A stretch of DNA of 46,494 nt from Reclinomonas americana ATCC 50394 (Eukaryota > Jakobida > Jakobea > Jakobida): positions 54,673-101,166 of the forward strand of contig PS015288.1 in the NCBI GenBank assembly GCA_048213135.1, read 5' to 3'. Of this stretch, positions 32,077 through 43,971 are shown one piece after another. Each line of letters starts with the position of its first letter. Position 1 is the first letter of the stretch. A program made the translations under genes and the position numbers. A model generated the notes under the pieces. The model saw only the letters and a program-made list of their open reading frames with translations, did not search any database and was not told the origin of the DNA.

Positions 32077-33155
32077 TCACAGTCCCATGCCCCCGTCAGA
32101 GACGGACCGATGAACGACAACCTCCGCCTCCTCCACCAGGAAGCAGCGAAGGACGATCTCCACCAAGCAACGCGGATCCACTTCCTCTTCCTCCCCTGCA
32201 TCTCCTGCACCGCCCGCATCGCTGAACGTGCCGCATCGAGTTCCGGGCGAGCGAGACCACACGGCGTCGACCACACTCGCACAGAGCCGTCCTCACCCCC
32301 ACTCACCACGTGCTGCCCATCCGGCGCGACGGCCACACAGCGCACCGAATATCCCTCCAATCTTTGCACTTCTCGGCCTGTCTCCACGGACCATACTCGC
32401 ATCGTTTGGTCCTTGCTCCCGCTCACAATGTGGCGGCCATCCGGAGTGACGGCGACGGAATACACCCACTCAGTGTGTCCCTCCAGACACCGCACTTGTT
32501 CGCCACTCGTGAGTGACCACACGCACACTGTTCTATTCGCAGTGCCGCTCACCAGATGGCGACCGTCGGGAGTGACGGCGAGAGACGCCACCCTCCCTGC
32601 GCTTCCCTTCATTCGTCGCACCTCTTCCCCGCTCACCAGCGACCACACCCGCACTGTGCCGTCACCGCTGCCACTCACCACATGCTGTCCGTCGCGTGTA
32701 ATGGCCACAGCGAGCACCCAGGTCGTATGCCCCTTCAGCACTCTCACCTCCTCACCACTCGCCAGTGACCACACTCGAATGGTGGTGTCCCTGCTCCCAC
32801 TCACCACGTGATGTCCATTGGGAGTGACAGCAACAGCGAACACTACGTGAGTATGGCCCTCCAATCGTCGAACTTCTTCACCGCTCGCCAGTGACCACAC
32901 TCGCACAGTCCTGTCCAGACTCCCAGTGACAGCGTATTCGCTGTCGGGAGTAACGGCGACAGCGCACACAAAGTTGGTGTGTCCCTCCAACCGCCTTACT
33001 TCCTTGCCACTCGCCAGCGACCACACTCGCACAGTGAAGTCATCACTTCCACTGACGATGTGCTGGCCATCGGGAGTGACGGCGGCGACGGACTTGAATT
33101 TGCTGGAGTGTCCATCCAAGCGCTTGCATGTGAGAAGAGGAGGAGAGGATGACAT
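32077..33155 (-). pseudogene. WD40-repeat protein, copy 3, frameshifted near its C-terminus
   Basis: From ATG 33155 the frame gives all seven WD40 blades (MSSSPPLLTCKRLDGH ...), with one extra alanine codon in blade 1 (SVAAVTPDG). Near 32190-32200, within a C-run (plus strand), the frame shifts. The family tail VDPRCLVEIVLRCFLVEEAEVV ... SDGGMGL* lies in another frame and ends at 32077. Read unshifted, the frame runs on to 31701 through intergenic DNA and into the antisense of the neighbour. The propeller itself is intact, so the product may still fold, with an altered tail. A one-base homopolymer error in the assembly would explain everything. Confidence 0.7.
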
Positions 33156-33295
33156 GCGTTCTGGAGTGGGTTAGATTTTTCCGTCCTCTTTGGAGGGGAC
33201 GAAACGTGATCGGCCGTCGATGATCGGTGTTGCTGACCCTGCATGATAGTTTATTATGTGGTGCGATAGACAGACAACATAGGTTGCTGAAAAAG
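33156..33295 (-). promoter_or_regulatory. Conserved 5' block upstream of WD40 copy 3
   Basis: Same elements as before copy 2, plus CACATAATAAACTATCATGC (minus strand) at about 33240-33262, shared with copy 4. That sequence contains AATAAA and could be a TATA-like element of copy 3 or a poly(A) signal of copy 4. Confidence 0.6.
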
Positions 33296-33360
33296 CACAA
33301 CATGAACAACAATTTGGCGACGAAAGAGTCAACAAACATAACAAACACAGAAAGCGAGAG

Positions 33361-33403
<43 letters not shown>

Positions 33404-33453
33404 GAAAAAGAGAACAGGAGAGCAGGACGTCCTCACTCTCTCTCCAACACAAG

Positions 33454-34530
33454 TCACAGTCGAAGACTCTCGTCGGTGAGGCAACGATGGACGACAACCT
33501 CCGCCTCCTCCACGATGAAGCACCGCAACACCATCTCTGGTAAGCACCGTGAATCCACCTCATCTTCCTCCTCATCCTCCTCCTGGATCTCCTGCACCGC
33601 CCACATCGCTGAACGTGCCGCATCGAGTTCGTCCCAAGCGAGACCACACGGCGTCGACCACACTCGCACAGAGCCGTCGTCATCTCCACTCACCACGTGC
33701 TGCCCATCCGGCGCGACGGCCACACAGCGCACCGAGAAACCCTCGAACCTTTGCACTTCTCGGCCTGTCTCCACTGACCATATTCGCATCGTTTGGTCCC
33801 CGCTCCCGCTCACAATGTGGCGACCATCCGGAGTGACAGCGACGGACCATACCCGCTCAGTGTGTCCCTCCAGACGCCACACTTGTTCGCCAGTCGCCAG
33901 TGACCACACGCACACTGTATTGTCCGCACTTCCACCCACTACATGCCGACCGTCGGGCGTGATGGCGAGACTCCCTGCGCGTCTCTTCATCCGTCGCACC
34001 TCTTCCCCGCTCGCCAGCGACCACACACGCACAGTGCCGTCACGGCTGGCACTCACCACATGCTGTCCGTCGGGTGTGATGGCCACAGCGAGCACCAATG
34101 CCGTGTGCCCCTTCAGCACTCTCACCTCTTCACCACTCGCAAGTGACCACACTCGAATGGTGGTGTCCCAACTGCCACTCACTGCATGGCGACCGTCGGG
34201 AGTGACAGCAACAGCGTATACTACTTGAGTGTGACCCTCCAATCGTCGATCTTCTCCGCCACTCGCCAGTGACCACACTCTCACAGTCCTATCAAGACTC
34301 CCACTGACAGCGTACTCGCCGTCGGGAGTAACAGCTACGGAGCACACATAGCTGACGTGTCCCTTCCACCGTCGCACTTGCTCGCCACTCGCCAGCCACC
34401 ACACTCGCACAGTGAAGTCATCACTTCCACTGACGATGTGCTGGCCATCGGGAGTAACGGCGACGGACTTGACTGTGCTGGAGTGTCCATCCAAGCGCTT
34501 GCATGTGAGAAGAGGAGGAGAGGATGACAT
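33454..34530 (-). CDS. WD40-repeat protein, copy 4 (intact)
   Basis: Single exon of 358 aa from ATG 34530 to its stop at 33454, the closest relative of copies 2 and 3. Seven WD40 blades are present (blade 5 shortened to RRMKRRAGSLAITPDG), followed by the tail: an acidic linker (IQEEDEEEDEVDSRC) and VLRCFIVEEAEVVVHRCL, ending TDESLRL. The tail end differs from the GGxGL of the others. A (GA)n run at 33366-33402 lies in its 3' flank. Confidence 0.85.
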   Translation of the reverse strand: MSSSPPLLTCKRLDGHSSTVKSVAVTPDGQHIVSGSDDFTVRVWWLASGEQVRRWKGHVSYVCSVAVTPDGEYAVSGSLDRTVRVWSLASGGEDRRLEGHTQVVYAVAVTPDGRHAVSGSWDTTIRVWSLASGEEVRVLKGHTALVLAVAITPDGQHVVSASRDGTVRVWSLASGEEVRRMKRRAGSLAITPDGRHVVGGSADNTVCVWSLATGEQVWRLEGHTERVWSVAVTPDGRHIVSGSGDQTMRIWSVETGREVQRFEGFSVRCVAVAPDGQHVVSGDDDGSVRVWSTPCGLAWDELDAARSAMWAVQEIQEEDEEEDEVDSRCLPEMVLRCFIVEEAEVVVHRCLTDESLRL

Positions 34531-34675
34531 TCGTTCTGGAGTGGGTTAGATTTTTCCGTCCTCTTTGGAGGGGACGAATCGTCGGTGATCGGTCGTCGAT
34601 GCTCGGTGTTGCTGACTCTGCATGATAGTTTATTATGTGGTGCGATAGACAGAGACATAGGCTGCTGAGCAGAAC
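34531..34675 (-). promoter_or_regulatory. Conserved 5' block upstream of WD40 copy 4
   Basis: Third instance of the AAAAATCTAACCCACTCCAG / GTCCCCTCCAAAGAGGACGG / ACATAATAAACTATCATGC arrangement, with a small insertion (CACCGAC) between elements. Confidence 0.6.
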
Positions 34676-34813
34676 AACAATTTAGCGACGTACAAGCACA
34701 TGACGAAGAAACGTCGATAAAGAAACACAAGACAACACAGAAAGGGAGAGAGAGAGGGAGAGAGAGAGAGAGAGAGAGAGCACAGGGCTTTCTCACTCCT
34801 TCTCCAACACAAG

Positions 34814-36054
34814 TCACAGTCCCATGCCCCCGTCAGAGACGGACCGATGAACGACAACCTCCGCCTCCTCCACCAGGAAGCAGCGACGGACGTTCTCCAC
34901 CAAGCAACGCGGATCCTCTTCGCCCTCATTCTGCATTTCCTGTGCAGCATGCATGGCCGAGCGTGCTGCATCGAGCTCCTGCCGAGCGAGACCGTACAGC
35001 GTGGACCAAACTTGCACTGTCTTGTCAAGACAGCCGCTCACGATTCGTTGGCCGTCAGGAGTGACGGCGACAGACTTCACACCTGCAGTGTGCCCCTCCA
35101 ACCGCCGCACCTCTTCTCCACTCGCCAGCGACCACATACGCACTGTCTTGTCTCCACTCCCACTCACCACATGGCGGCCATCAGGAGTGACGGCGACAGA
35201 CTTCACACCTCCAGTGTGTCCCTCCATTCGACGCACCTCCTCGCCGCTTGCCATGCACCACATGCGCACTGTTCCGTCGTCACTGCCACGCACCACGTAT
35301 TGGGAGTCGGGAGTGACGCCGACAGACAGCACTTTTTCCGTGGGAGTCACAAACTCCTTCCCACTCGCCGCCGACCACATTCGCACGGTTTCATCCCGAC
35401 TCCCACTCACAATGTGCTGGCCATCGGGAGCGACGGCAACACACAGCACCCGGCTAGTGTGTCCCTTCAACAGTCGCACATGCTTACCAGTCGCCAGCGA
35501 CCACACTCGCACTGGTCTTGCGTCTTGCTCCGTGTCTCGATCGCCGTCTGCGTAAGCCTTGAGGGTGGGTATATTGGAGGCTCACGGAGAGTTGATTGGT
35601 CCTTGGAGGTTGAAGCAGGAGCTCCGTCCGGAGGGTAACTGTTGCGGGGGGCAGTCGGCCAGGCGTTCTCTGCAGAGGGGAGGATGCAGTCCTCATCCCC
35701 ACTGACGGCATGCTGGCCATCGGGAGTGACGGCAACGGTCCACACTGTACCAATGTGCCCCGCCAAGCGTCGCACCACCGTGCCACTGGCGAGGGACCAC
35801 ACTCGCACAGTAAAGTCCTCACTCCCACTCACGATGTGCTGGCCGTCAACAGTGACGGCGACAGAGCGCACCCCGCCAGTGTGTCCCTCCAGCCGTTGCA
35901 CCTCCTGTCCACTCGCGAGTGACCACACTCGCACTGTGCGGTCACTGCTGCCACTCACAACAAACTGGCCATCACGAGTGATGGCGACTGAGAGCACCGC
36001 TGCCGTGTGTCCACGCAGGCACTTGCAATGGAGGGACGGGGGAGCCGAGGACAT
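34814..36054 (-). CDS. WD40-repeat protein, copy 5 (one intron)
   Basis: Two exons, 36054-35703 and 35547-34814, joined in phase 1. This removes a 155-nt intron (35548-35702) inside blade 3 and gives 361 aa, close to the intronless siblings. Seven blades result: CLRGHTAAVL, RLEGHTGGVR, RLAGHIGTVW (then NGDRDTEQDARPVRVWSL after splicing), LLKGHTSRVL, a degenerate EFVTPTEKVL, RMEGHTGGVK and RLEGHTAGVK. The family tail (VRRCFLVEEAEVV, ending SDGGMGL) follows. Read without splicing, the frame shifts and stops at 35467, so an intron is the simplest explanation. The spliced blade 3 still has a non-standard stretch (RDTEQDARP) that may be left from the event that inserted the intron. Confidence 0.75.
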
Positions 36055-36304
36055 GCGTGAGAGAGCGTAAAGAGAGAAAAGAAGGCAATGAGAGTGTGAA
36101 TGCGCGCGCGCGTGCGTGTGGATGATGTGCGTTGTCTTACTCAAAGGACACTCCTATCCTTGAACTTCGTTCTTGTCGCCTTGCAACACGCGCGTCGCTC
36201 GTCAACGCGGAGAACAGTTTATTATGTGCAAGGCAAAAAAACGAATGGCGACAGTTGGCAACAATGGCAGCAAAAACACACACACAAGTGTAGAATTGTA
36301 CAAT

Positions 36305-36357
<53 letters not shown>

Positions 36358-36574
36358 CCANNNNNNNNNNNNNNNNNNNNNNNNNNNNNNNNNNNNNNNN
36401 NNNNNNNNNNNNNNNNNNNNNNNNNNNNNNNNNNNNNNNNNNNNNNNNNNNNNNNNNNNNNNNNNNNNNNNNNNNNNNNNNNNNNNNNNNNNNNNNNNNN
36501 NNNNNNNNNNNNNNNNNNNNNNNNNNNNNNNNNNNNNNNNNNNNNNNNNNNNNNNNNNNNNNNNNNNNNNNNNN
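36055..36574. other. Spacer with (GA)n run and assembly gap
   Basis: Upstream of WD40 copy 5. It contains AGTTTATTATGTGC (about 36216), similar to the element before copies 3 and 4, a (GA)n tract at 36304-36356, and 214 N (36361-36574). The 3' end of COPS3 must fall in or before the gap. Confidence 0.5.
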
Positions 36575-38111
36575 ATCGATGCCCACGGTCGCCGCCATGT
36601 CGGAGATGGACAGGGTGAGGTAGGTGTGCGTGAGGCGGCGAATGTGGTGCCGCTTGATTGCGCCAATCGCTTGCCTCACCAGACCCATGTTGGAGTCCTG
36701 CAGCACCCAACATCAGTGACTTCTCCTTCCCCTCCTCTCCTTCTGCGTCACCGCACCTTGGCGTACTGCTCGACATTCTTCTGCAACACGGCCTCCACGG
36801 CGGCGCGATCAAACTTGGACACGGCCTCGGCCAACTCCAGATAATCCTCCGCCCCCGCCTTCAGGTCGCGCAATTGCACCGCCTGCACGCCGCGCGGCTG
36901 CAGCACACGGCCGTCGCTAATCAACGACACCAAGATGAACTTGCGATACGCATCGAGCGCAATGGCGCTGAGGGTGGCGCACGGGTGTTGCAGGGCGGCG
37001 GTGAAGGCCGCCAGTGCCTGCTTCCAGCTCTTGATGGCGGCGAATGCCACGCCCGCGTACTGGAAGTAGCGCAGCACATCCGAGGCGGTGATGCCGCTCT
37101 CCGAGCTCAAATCAAACACCGGTCGCTCGGCCGCAAAGCGCGCGGCCTCGGCAAACTTTTGCTGGCGCAACAAGAGCATGAGAATGTCGGCGTGCGGTCC
37201 CGTCAGCTGCTCGCCGTTGCTGGTCAGCTTGGCGGCGGCCAGCTGCAGATGCTGCACGCCGCGTGAGGCCATCTCCACGGGAATGGTGGTGGCGTATTGT
37301 CGGCACAGGAAGCTGACTGTGAAGGGAGAGAGAAGAAGGGGGTGAGAGAAGGACGGTGGGGAAAGGGGGAAAGGCGGGACGACGCAACATCGGTCACCCG
37401 CCAGCCTCAGCTGCCTCTCACTGCCCTGCTCAATCACGGTCTCCACTTGTCGCCACAGAGTCGGGTAGTCCACTGGGAAGTGTCCGTGTGCAGCGCCGCC
37501 ACCAGCCGCGCCGGGGAGGTTGGCGGCTTGGATTTTGGCGAACCTGGAGGTGGGGGAAGGGCGTAAGGGAAAGGGGGAAGGAGGTGGGGAAGGGAAGGAG
37601 GAGAAGAACACAGGGAGAGAGGAAAACAAGAACAGCACGAATACTGTGTCTTTTCTGCTATTGCTGAGACCATTCTCTATCGTGGCTTTCACTCAGAAGA
37701 GGTGAGGAGACGAATGAAGATGCTGACAATAAAAGAACAGGTTGAAGTAAGTGACGGCAACACGAGGTACACGAGGAAAGGGGGAGATTAGCACACGGAG
37801 CCACGCGACAGGGTGCACAGAGACGTTACACATGAAGTCGAACTGTCGTGTTGATCTGCGAGTTGGGGAGAGGCAGACGTCGTGGAGAGAAAGGAGAGGA
37901 AGTGATACGACAATGACTTGAGTTGCGGAAGCTACACGCAGAGAGAAGAACAGACTGACATCCCACTTACTCCTCTCTCTCTCTCTNNNNNNNNNNNNNN
38001 NNNNNNCACACACACACGCACACACAAGGCAAACTACACAAGGAATGAACCTCCAACACTTGTCCCTCAAATCCATGCAGTACTCACTCTGTAAACGCTC
38101 CTTCTCTTCTG

Positions 38112-38144
<33 letters not shown>

Positions 38145-38266
38145 TCTCACACTCACTAACTTACACACATACACTCACACACAATGCAAACTACACAAGG
38201 AATGAACCTCCAGCACTTGTCTCATGAGTCCATGCACCTTTCTCTCGGCAGACTCATTCTCTTCTG

Positions 38267-38297
<31 letters not shown>

Positions 38298-38647
38298 TCA
38301 AGTCTCTCTCTCAAGTCTCTCTGCGCGCGTGTGACTTTCACGCGGACATGACCATCTCTTCCCCCCTTCTATTCTTATCTCTCTCCTTTTCTCCCTGTTC
38401 CCCTAATACGCAACAGCAGATACACAATGCCCGCTGTATGCTGATCCGCGCGCAACGTGCCGACTGCGCTGTCCACATCGGCCGCCTGTTGCACCATGGC
38501 CGCGGCCATCTTGTCCAGCGCACCCCGCAACTGTTTCAAGTGCTTCCGCTCGCCTCCTGTGACTGCTGCTCCTGGTGCAGCAGCCGCAGCAGTGGAGGAG
38601 GAAGAGGGATTGCTCTTGCTGATGATCTCGTGGATGATGTAGTCCAT
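36575..38647 (-). CDS. COPS3: COP9 signalosome subunit 3 (CSN3), 3' end in gap
   Basis: Visible exons: 38647-38415, 37543-37389, 37316-36757 and 36697-36575 (runs into the gap). About 357 residues are visible; animal CSN3 is about 420. CSN3 is a PCI-type scaffold subunit of the complex that removes NEDD8 from cullins. Seen: MDYIIHEII ... LRADQHTAGIVYLL joined to FAKIQAANLP, DYPTLWRQVETVI, RQYATTIPVEMASRGV, GPHADILMLLL, then TPR-like helices (YFQYAGVAFAAIKSWKQALAAF, AIALDAYRKFILVSLISDG). The PCI winged-helix start follows (RRLTHTYLTLSISDMAATVGI), closely like the animal LTKTFLTLSLQDMA. Two donors are GTTGCGTA and GTTGCGTC. The start at 38647 puts the first helix at the usual place. Divergent from PSENEN. 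Confidence 0.88.
37544..38414 (-). repeat. COPS3 intron 1 with a 155-bp duplication and CT/CA runs
   Basis: Two copies of a segment containing GCAAACTACACAAGGAATGA, CCTCCA(A/G)CACTTGTC and TCTTCTGCTCTC, at about 38028-38120 and 38183-38275, are separated by (CT)n/(CA)n. An N gap is at 37987-38006. Confidence 0.65.
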
Positions 38648-39755
38648 TCTCGCGTGACGTGAAAGTGGAGAGCAATGGGACAGTGGGACGATGCATTGCC
38701 TTGCGCGTGGTCAATGGCTGCCTCGTGGCAGTGGCGTAGGCGGGGGAAGAGAGGGTGCTCCTGCCTGTGCTACGATCGCCGTTGATTTTGCGCGTCAGGA
38801 TCGCCTTGTAATGAAGTCGGACGATGGACGCTCAGAGGACAATGCGTTTTTCAACATGCAGAACTCGGTTCTCTCATCGCGACGGTCCAAGCGGGAGTGG
38901 AGGCAGTGCTCTTGCTTGTACTTTGATCGCCGTTGATTTTACGCCTCAGGACCGTCTTGCGGCGAAGTGGGAAGGGAAATTCGCGCGGGTGCGTTTCTCG
39001 GCGCACAGATCTTAGTTTTCTCAGCGCGATGGTCCTAGCGGGGAGAGAGGTGATGTCCCTGCTTGTTATCCAAGCGCCGTCGATTTTCCACCTCAGGATA
39101 TTCTTGGAGCGAGGTTCGAAGAGAAATTCGCGCAGGACGATACATTCCTCAACACACGCCCATTGCCTTTCTCATCGCGATGGTCCTAGCAGGAGGAGAG
39201 GTGATGTCCTTGCTTGTGATCCAAGCGCCGTTGATTATATTCCACCTCAGGATCGCCGTGTAATGCAGTTGGACGAGGGACTCGCATAGGATAATGCGTT
39301 TCTCCACACACAGAACTTGGTTTTCCCTCGCGATTGCTAAAGCAAGAGATGAGGCGGTGCTCCTGCTTGTGCTTTGATCGCCGTTGGTTTTGCGCTTCAG
39401 GATCAGCCTGTGATGTCGGACGACAGTCGAATCAAGGACGATGCTGTCCGCCACCTACGGCCGCTCCTGTTCAGATTATGATCTTGAAGTATGTGGTAGA
39501 AACAGTGCTCTTGCTTTCTCTCCAAGCGTCGGTACTTGCACGCATCGAGATCAGCTTCCAGCGAAGCCGGATGTGAGACGTCGTGTGGAGGACGACGCAT
39601 TCCTCACGCTACAGCCGCTCCTGTTCCAATTACATCGGCGTAGTCAGTAGCAGAGATGATACTTTTACTTATCACCCAATCGCCGGTGCTTGTACGCATC
39701 GGGAACAGCTTGCCAAGCAGCAGGACGCACACAGGACCCCTTCATTGTCAATCAA
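38648..39755. repeat. About seven tandem copies of a 150-bp repeat between COPS3 and PSENEN
   Basis: Units recur near 38756, 38905, 39050, 39203, 39355, 39505 and 39655. Each carries a variant of GTGCTCCTGCTTGTGCTTTG, ATCGCCGTTGATTTT, CCTCAGGATC and TCTCATCGCGATGGTCCTAG. The last two units are the most diverged. Spacing is 145-153 bp. No frame is conserved. The array fills the 1.1 kb between two divergent start codons. Confidence 0.8.
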
Positions 39756-41324
<1,569 letters not shown>

Positions 41325-41351
41325 GCTGCAATGTACGACGCGGCAATGCAA

Positions 41352-42395
41352 TCATTGACTGGCCGCCGCCGCAGCAGCAGCAGGAGCGTCTCCCGCTGCG
41401 GGCTTGTCTTTCATGAGCTCCGGCACAATCTGGTGCATGTCGATTGGCTCACTGAGTGTGACGTACACCTGCGGTGGAGGGAGCACAAAGAGGATGTGAG
41501 TGGGCGCCGGGGAGGGTGGTTTGGAGAGGGGATTGCGTCTCTCTTGGAAGAAAGAGAAGCACGATTCTGACTGGTCAAGTCGATTGAAGCCACATGGGAC
41601 GTAGAAAGTGAAACAAGCCAACCGAGGTGCCACTGCAACTACAATCTCCTTCTCCCTCCTACTACATTCTCACCTCTATCATTCTCCAATGAACGCAAGC
41701 GCGTAACGTGCAAGAACTCAACGACGAGAGCTTCTTTCACTCTCTTTTGTCCTTACTTCTTCTCTCTCATTCTCATTCTCTCAAATTACTGTGTATTCTC
41801 CGCAAGTGCAGCAAGGCTGTTCGTCTCCACTCTCACCCTCTGCATGTGCGAGTGCGCGTGCACTCTCTTTCTGCGTGAAACGAAGTGCGCATTCTCTGAA
41901 AAGTAACGCATGAATGACCTGTTGTAGGTATTCCTCCTCAACAAGGTGCACGACCTCCCCTCTATCCCTTCTCTTTCTCTCTCTCTCTCTCTCACACAAC
42001 ACACACTCTTTCTCTCTCTCTTGCTGCTCCTCCTCCACATCGTGCGAATAGTCACTTTCTCACACGCAGCGTGCATTCTCTGTATCGTAACGCAGAGCGC
42101 AACGCCGCCTCGTTGTTCTCTCCTCAACAATGTGCGAGGATCGCATCCCTCTCCCTTTCTCCCCCTCCCTTCCTCGCTGCACGCAGTGTGCATCTTCTGC
42201 ATGATAACACACGAGAGGCCTGCTGTTGCTGCTCCTCCTCCTCAACAACGTGCGGAAGACTCGTTCGCTCCTCACTCTTCCCCTCACTTTTTCTCTCTCT
42301 CTCTCTCAACTGTCCAAGGAAGTGCGCATTCTCTGCACGGTAAATACAACGCCGCCTCTTTGCTTTCCTTGTCAACAACGTGCGAACGGCCCGCA

Positions 42396-42453
<58 letters not shown>

Positions 42454-43035
42454 NNNNNNNNNNNNNNNNNNNNNNNNNNNNNNNNNNNNNNNNNNNNNNN
42501 NNNNNNNNNNNNNNNNNNNNNNNNNNNNNNNNNNNNNNNNNNNNNNNNNNNNNNNNNNNNNNNNNNNNNNNNNNNNNNNNNNNNNNNCTCTCCCTCCCTC
42601 TCTCTCTCTCTCTCCATGCGAAGTGCACATCCAAGGCTGAGTAATGCACGAACACCCAATCGTTGCATCTCTCTCTCTCCCTTACCCTCCCTCTCTCTCT
42701 CTCCCTTGCCCTCCTTCCCCCTCCCTTCTCCCCCTTCCCTCTCCCCCCTTCTTCCCCTCCTCCCCTTCCCCCCCACCCACCTTCTTCCAATCGGGCTTCT
42801 TATACACCCTCCCCGCACGCCGCTTCTCCCGCTTCAGCTCGCCTCGTCGATTCACCGTGTGCACCTTGGTGATGCCCGGCAGGCGATACACATCCTGCAA
42901 CACCGCCAGGATCTCCGGCTTGCTCAGGTGATTAGGTGCGCGGAAGGCGACCTCCTTGGAGCCATGCTCCAGCGAGGAGACCAGCAGGCGCAGAGAGTGA
43001 GAGGGGAAGCGGATGTAGCGGTGGATGCGAGTGGC
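41352..43035 (-). CDS. MRPL23: Mitochondrial ribosomal protein uL23m, 5' exon missing
   Basis: Exons 43035-42781 and 41468-41352, joined in phase 0 across 1.3 kb, give 123 visible residues. uL23 sits near the exit tunnel of the large ribosomal subunit. Seen: YIRFPSHSLRLLVSS, VAFRAPNHLSKPEILAVLQD, VYRLPGITKVHTVNRRG, a basic KREKRRAGRVYKKPDWKK and VYVTLSEPID. The pattern P..LSKPEI...L...Y.LP...V.T....G.........KKPD.K..YV.L is the uL23 core in its mitochondrial form. The product ends in an alanine-rich tail. The frame enters the first visible exon at an acceptor (CACAG before 43035), so at least one more 5' exon exists; I could not find it. Confidence 0.72.
41469..42780 (-). repeat. MRPL23 intron with about four diverged 115-180 bp repeats, (CT)n and gap
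   Basis: Repeat units pair a (G)TGC(G)CATTCTCTG...GTAACGCA-like segment (about 41886, 42070, 42187, 42322) with CTCAACAA(G/C)GTGC (about 41937, 42121, 42240, 42372). A (CT)n run at 42398-42453 meets 134 N (42454-42587). Confidence 0.65.
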
Positions 43036-43250
43036 CTGTGGGAGGGGGAGAAGGGAGAGAGAGGGAGAAGGAGGGAAAGGGTGAGTGAGAGAGAGAGAGA
43101 GTGAGGGGTGAGAGAGAGAGAGTGGAGGGGGTGAGAGAAGAAAGAAGAAAGAGATGAGACAGAGAGTGTGTGAGTGTGAGAGAGTGAGAAGAGAGAGAGA
43201 GAGTGAGTGAGTGAAAGTGAATGAAGTGAGAGAGTGTTCACTTGTGCTCC

Positions 43251-43284
<34 letters not shown>

Positions 43285-43971
43285 AGATGCATGCATTCTC
43301 TTCCTCAGAAGAGTGCAAGTGAGAGAGTAAGTGAGTGAGTAAGAGAGGGAGGGTATGAGAGAGAGGGGAGTGAGTTAGAGTGATGCCTAAGTCGTCAGTT
43401 GCATCACTTTCTCTCTCTCACACACAGTATTCTCTTCGTGAACCCACCGCCGCGCTCATGTTGCGTGTTCCGTGTTTTGCGATTCCATCGTCCATTGCAA
43501 CGCACTGAATCGTTGTGTAAACACTCAAACCATGACTTTTTCCTTCGTACATTACAAGCAGCAGTTTTCGTTGTTGCGTGTGGCTTTCTTCTTTTCTTTC
43601 TTGTCGAGAGGTTTTCTCTTTTCGCGCATACAGCCAGCCAGCCAGCCACACACAAGTTTCCTTTTTGCAAGCACAATCACACAGGCACACACACACACAT
43701 GAGAAAAAAGTATATAGAGGGACAGGGAGAAAAGCGCAACACAGACACACACAAATAGACATCAAAAGCAAGGGTCTTTCTCTTTTTCTTGCCAAATTGC
43801 TCGTCCATAGAGATAACATGAAGAATGCGAAACACACACAAACACTGGGTGGTAAACTGAGGGGGGAGGAGGTTGTGACACAGCTGTGTAATGCGACAGT
43901 GAGTGCGACTTTCGTCTGTGCTTGTCGCGCACCAACATGTCAACACTAACCGGACTCTTTTCCACCATCGC
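43036..43971. other. Intergenic region, low-complexity then unique
   Basis: 43040-43240 is GA/GTGA-rich; (CA)n lies at 43263-43283. 43420-43960 is unique and AT-richer, with no recognisable protein. The missing 5' exon of MRPL23 may be in this interval. Confidence 0.35.

Noticed and set aside
31701-33155. 484-aa readthrough version of WD40 copy 3
   Set aside because: Its last 160 residues are the out-of-frame tail, the spacer and the antisense or shifted start of copy 2.
38756-39720. Evenly spaced repeats considered as a CRISPR array
   Set aside because: The whole 150-bp unit is repeated and diverged, without short constant repeats and unique spacers, and the genome is eukaryotic.
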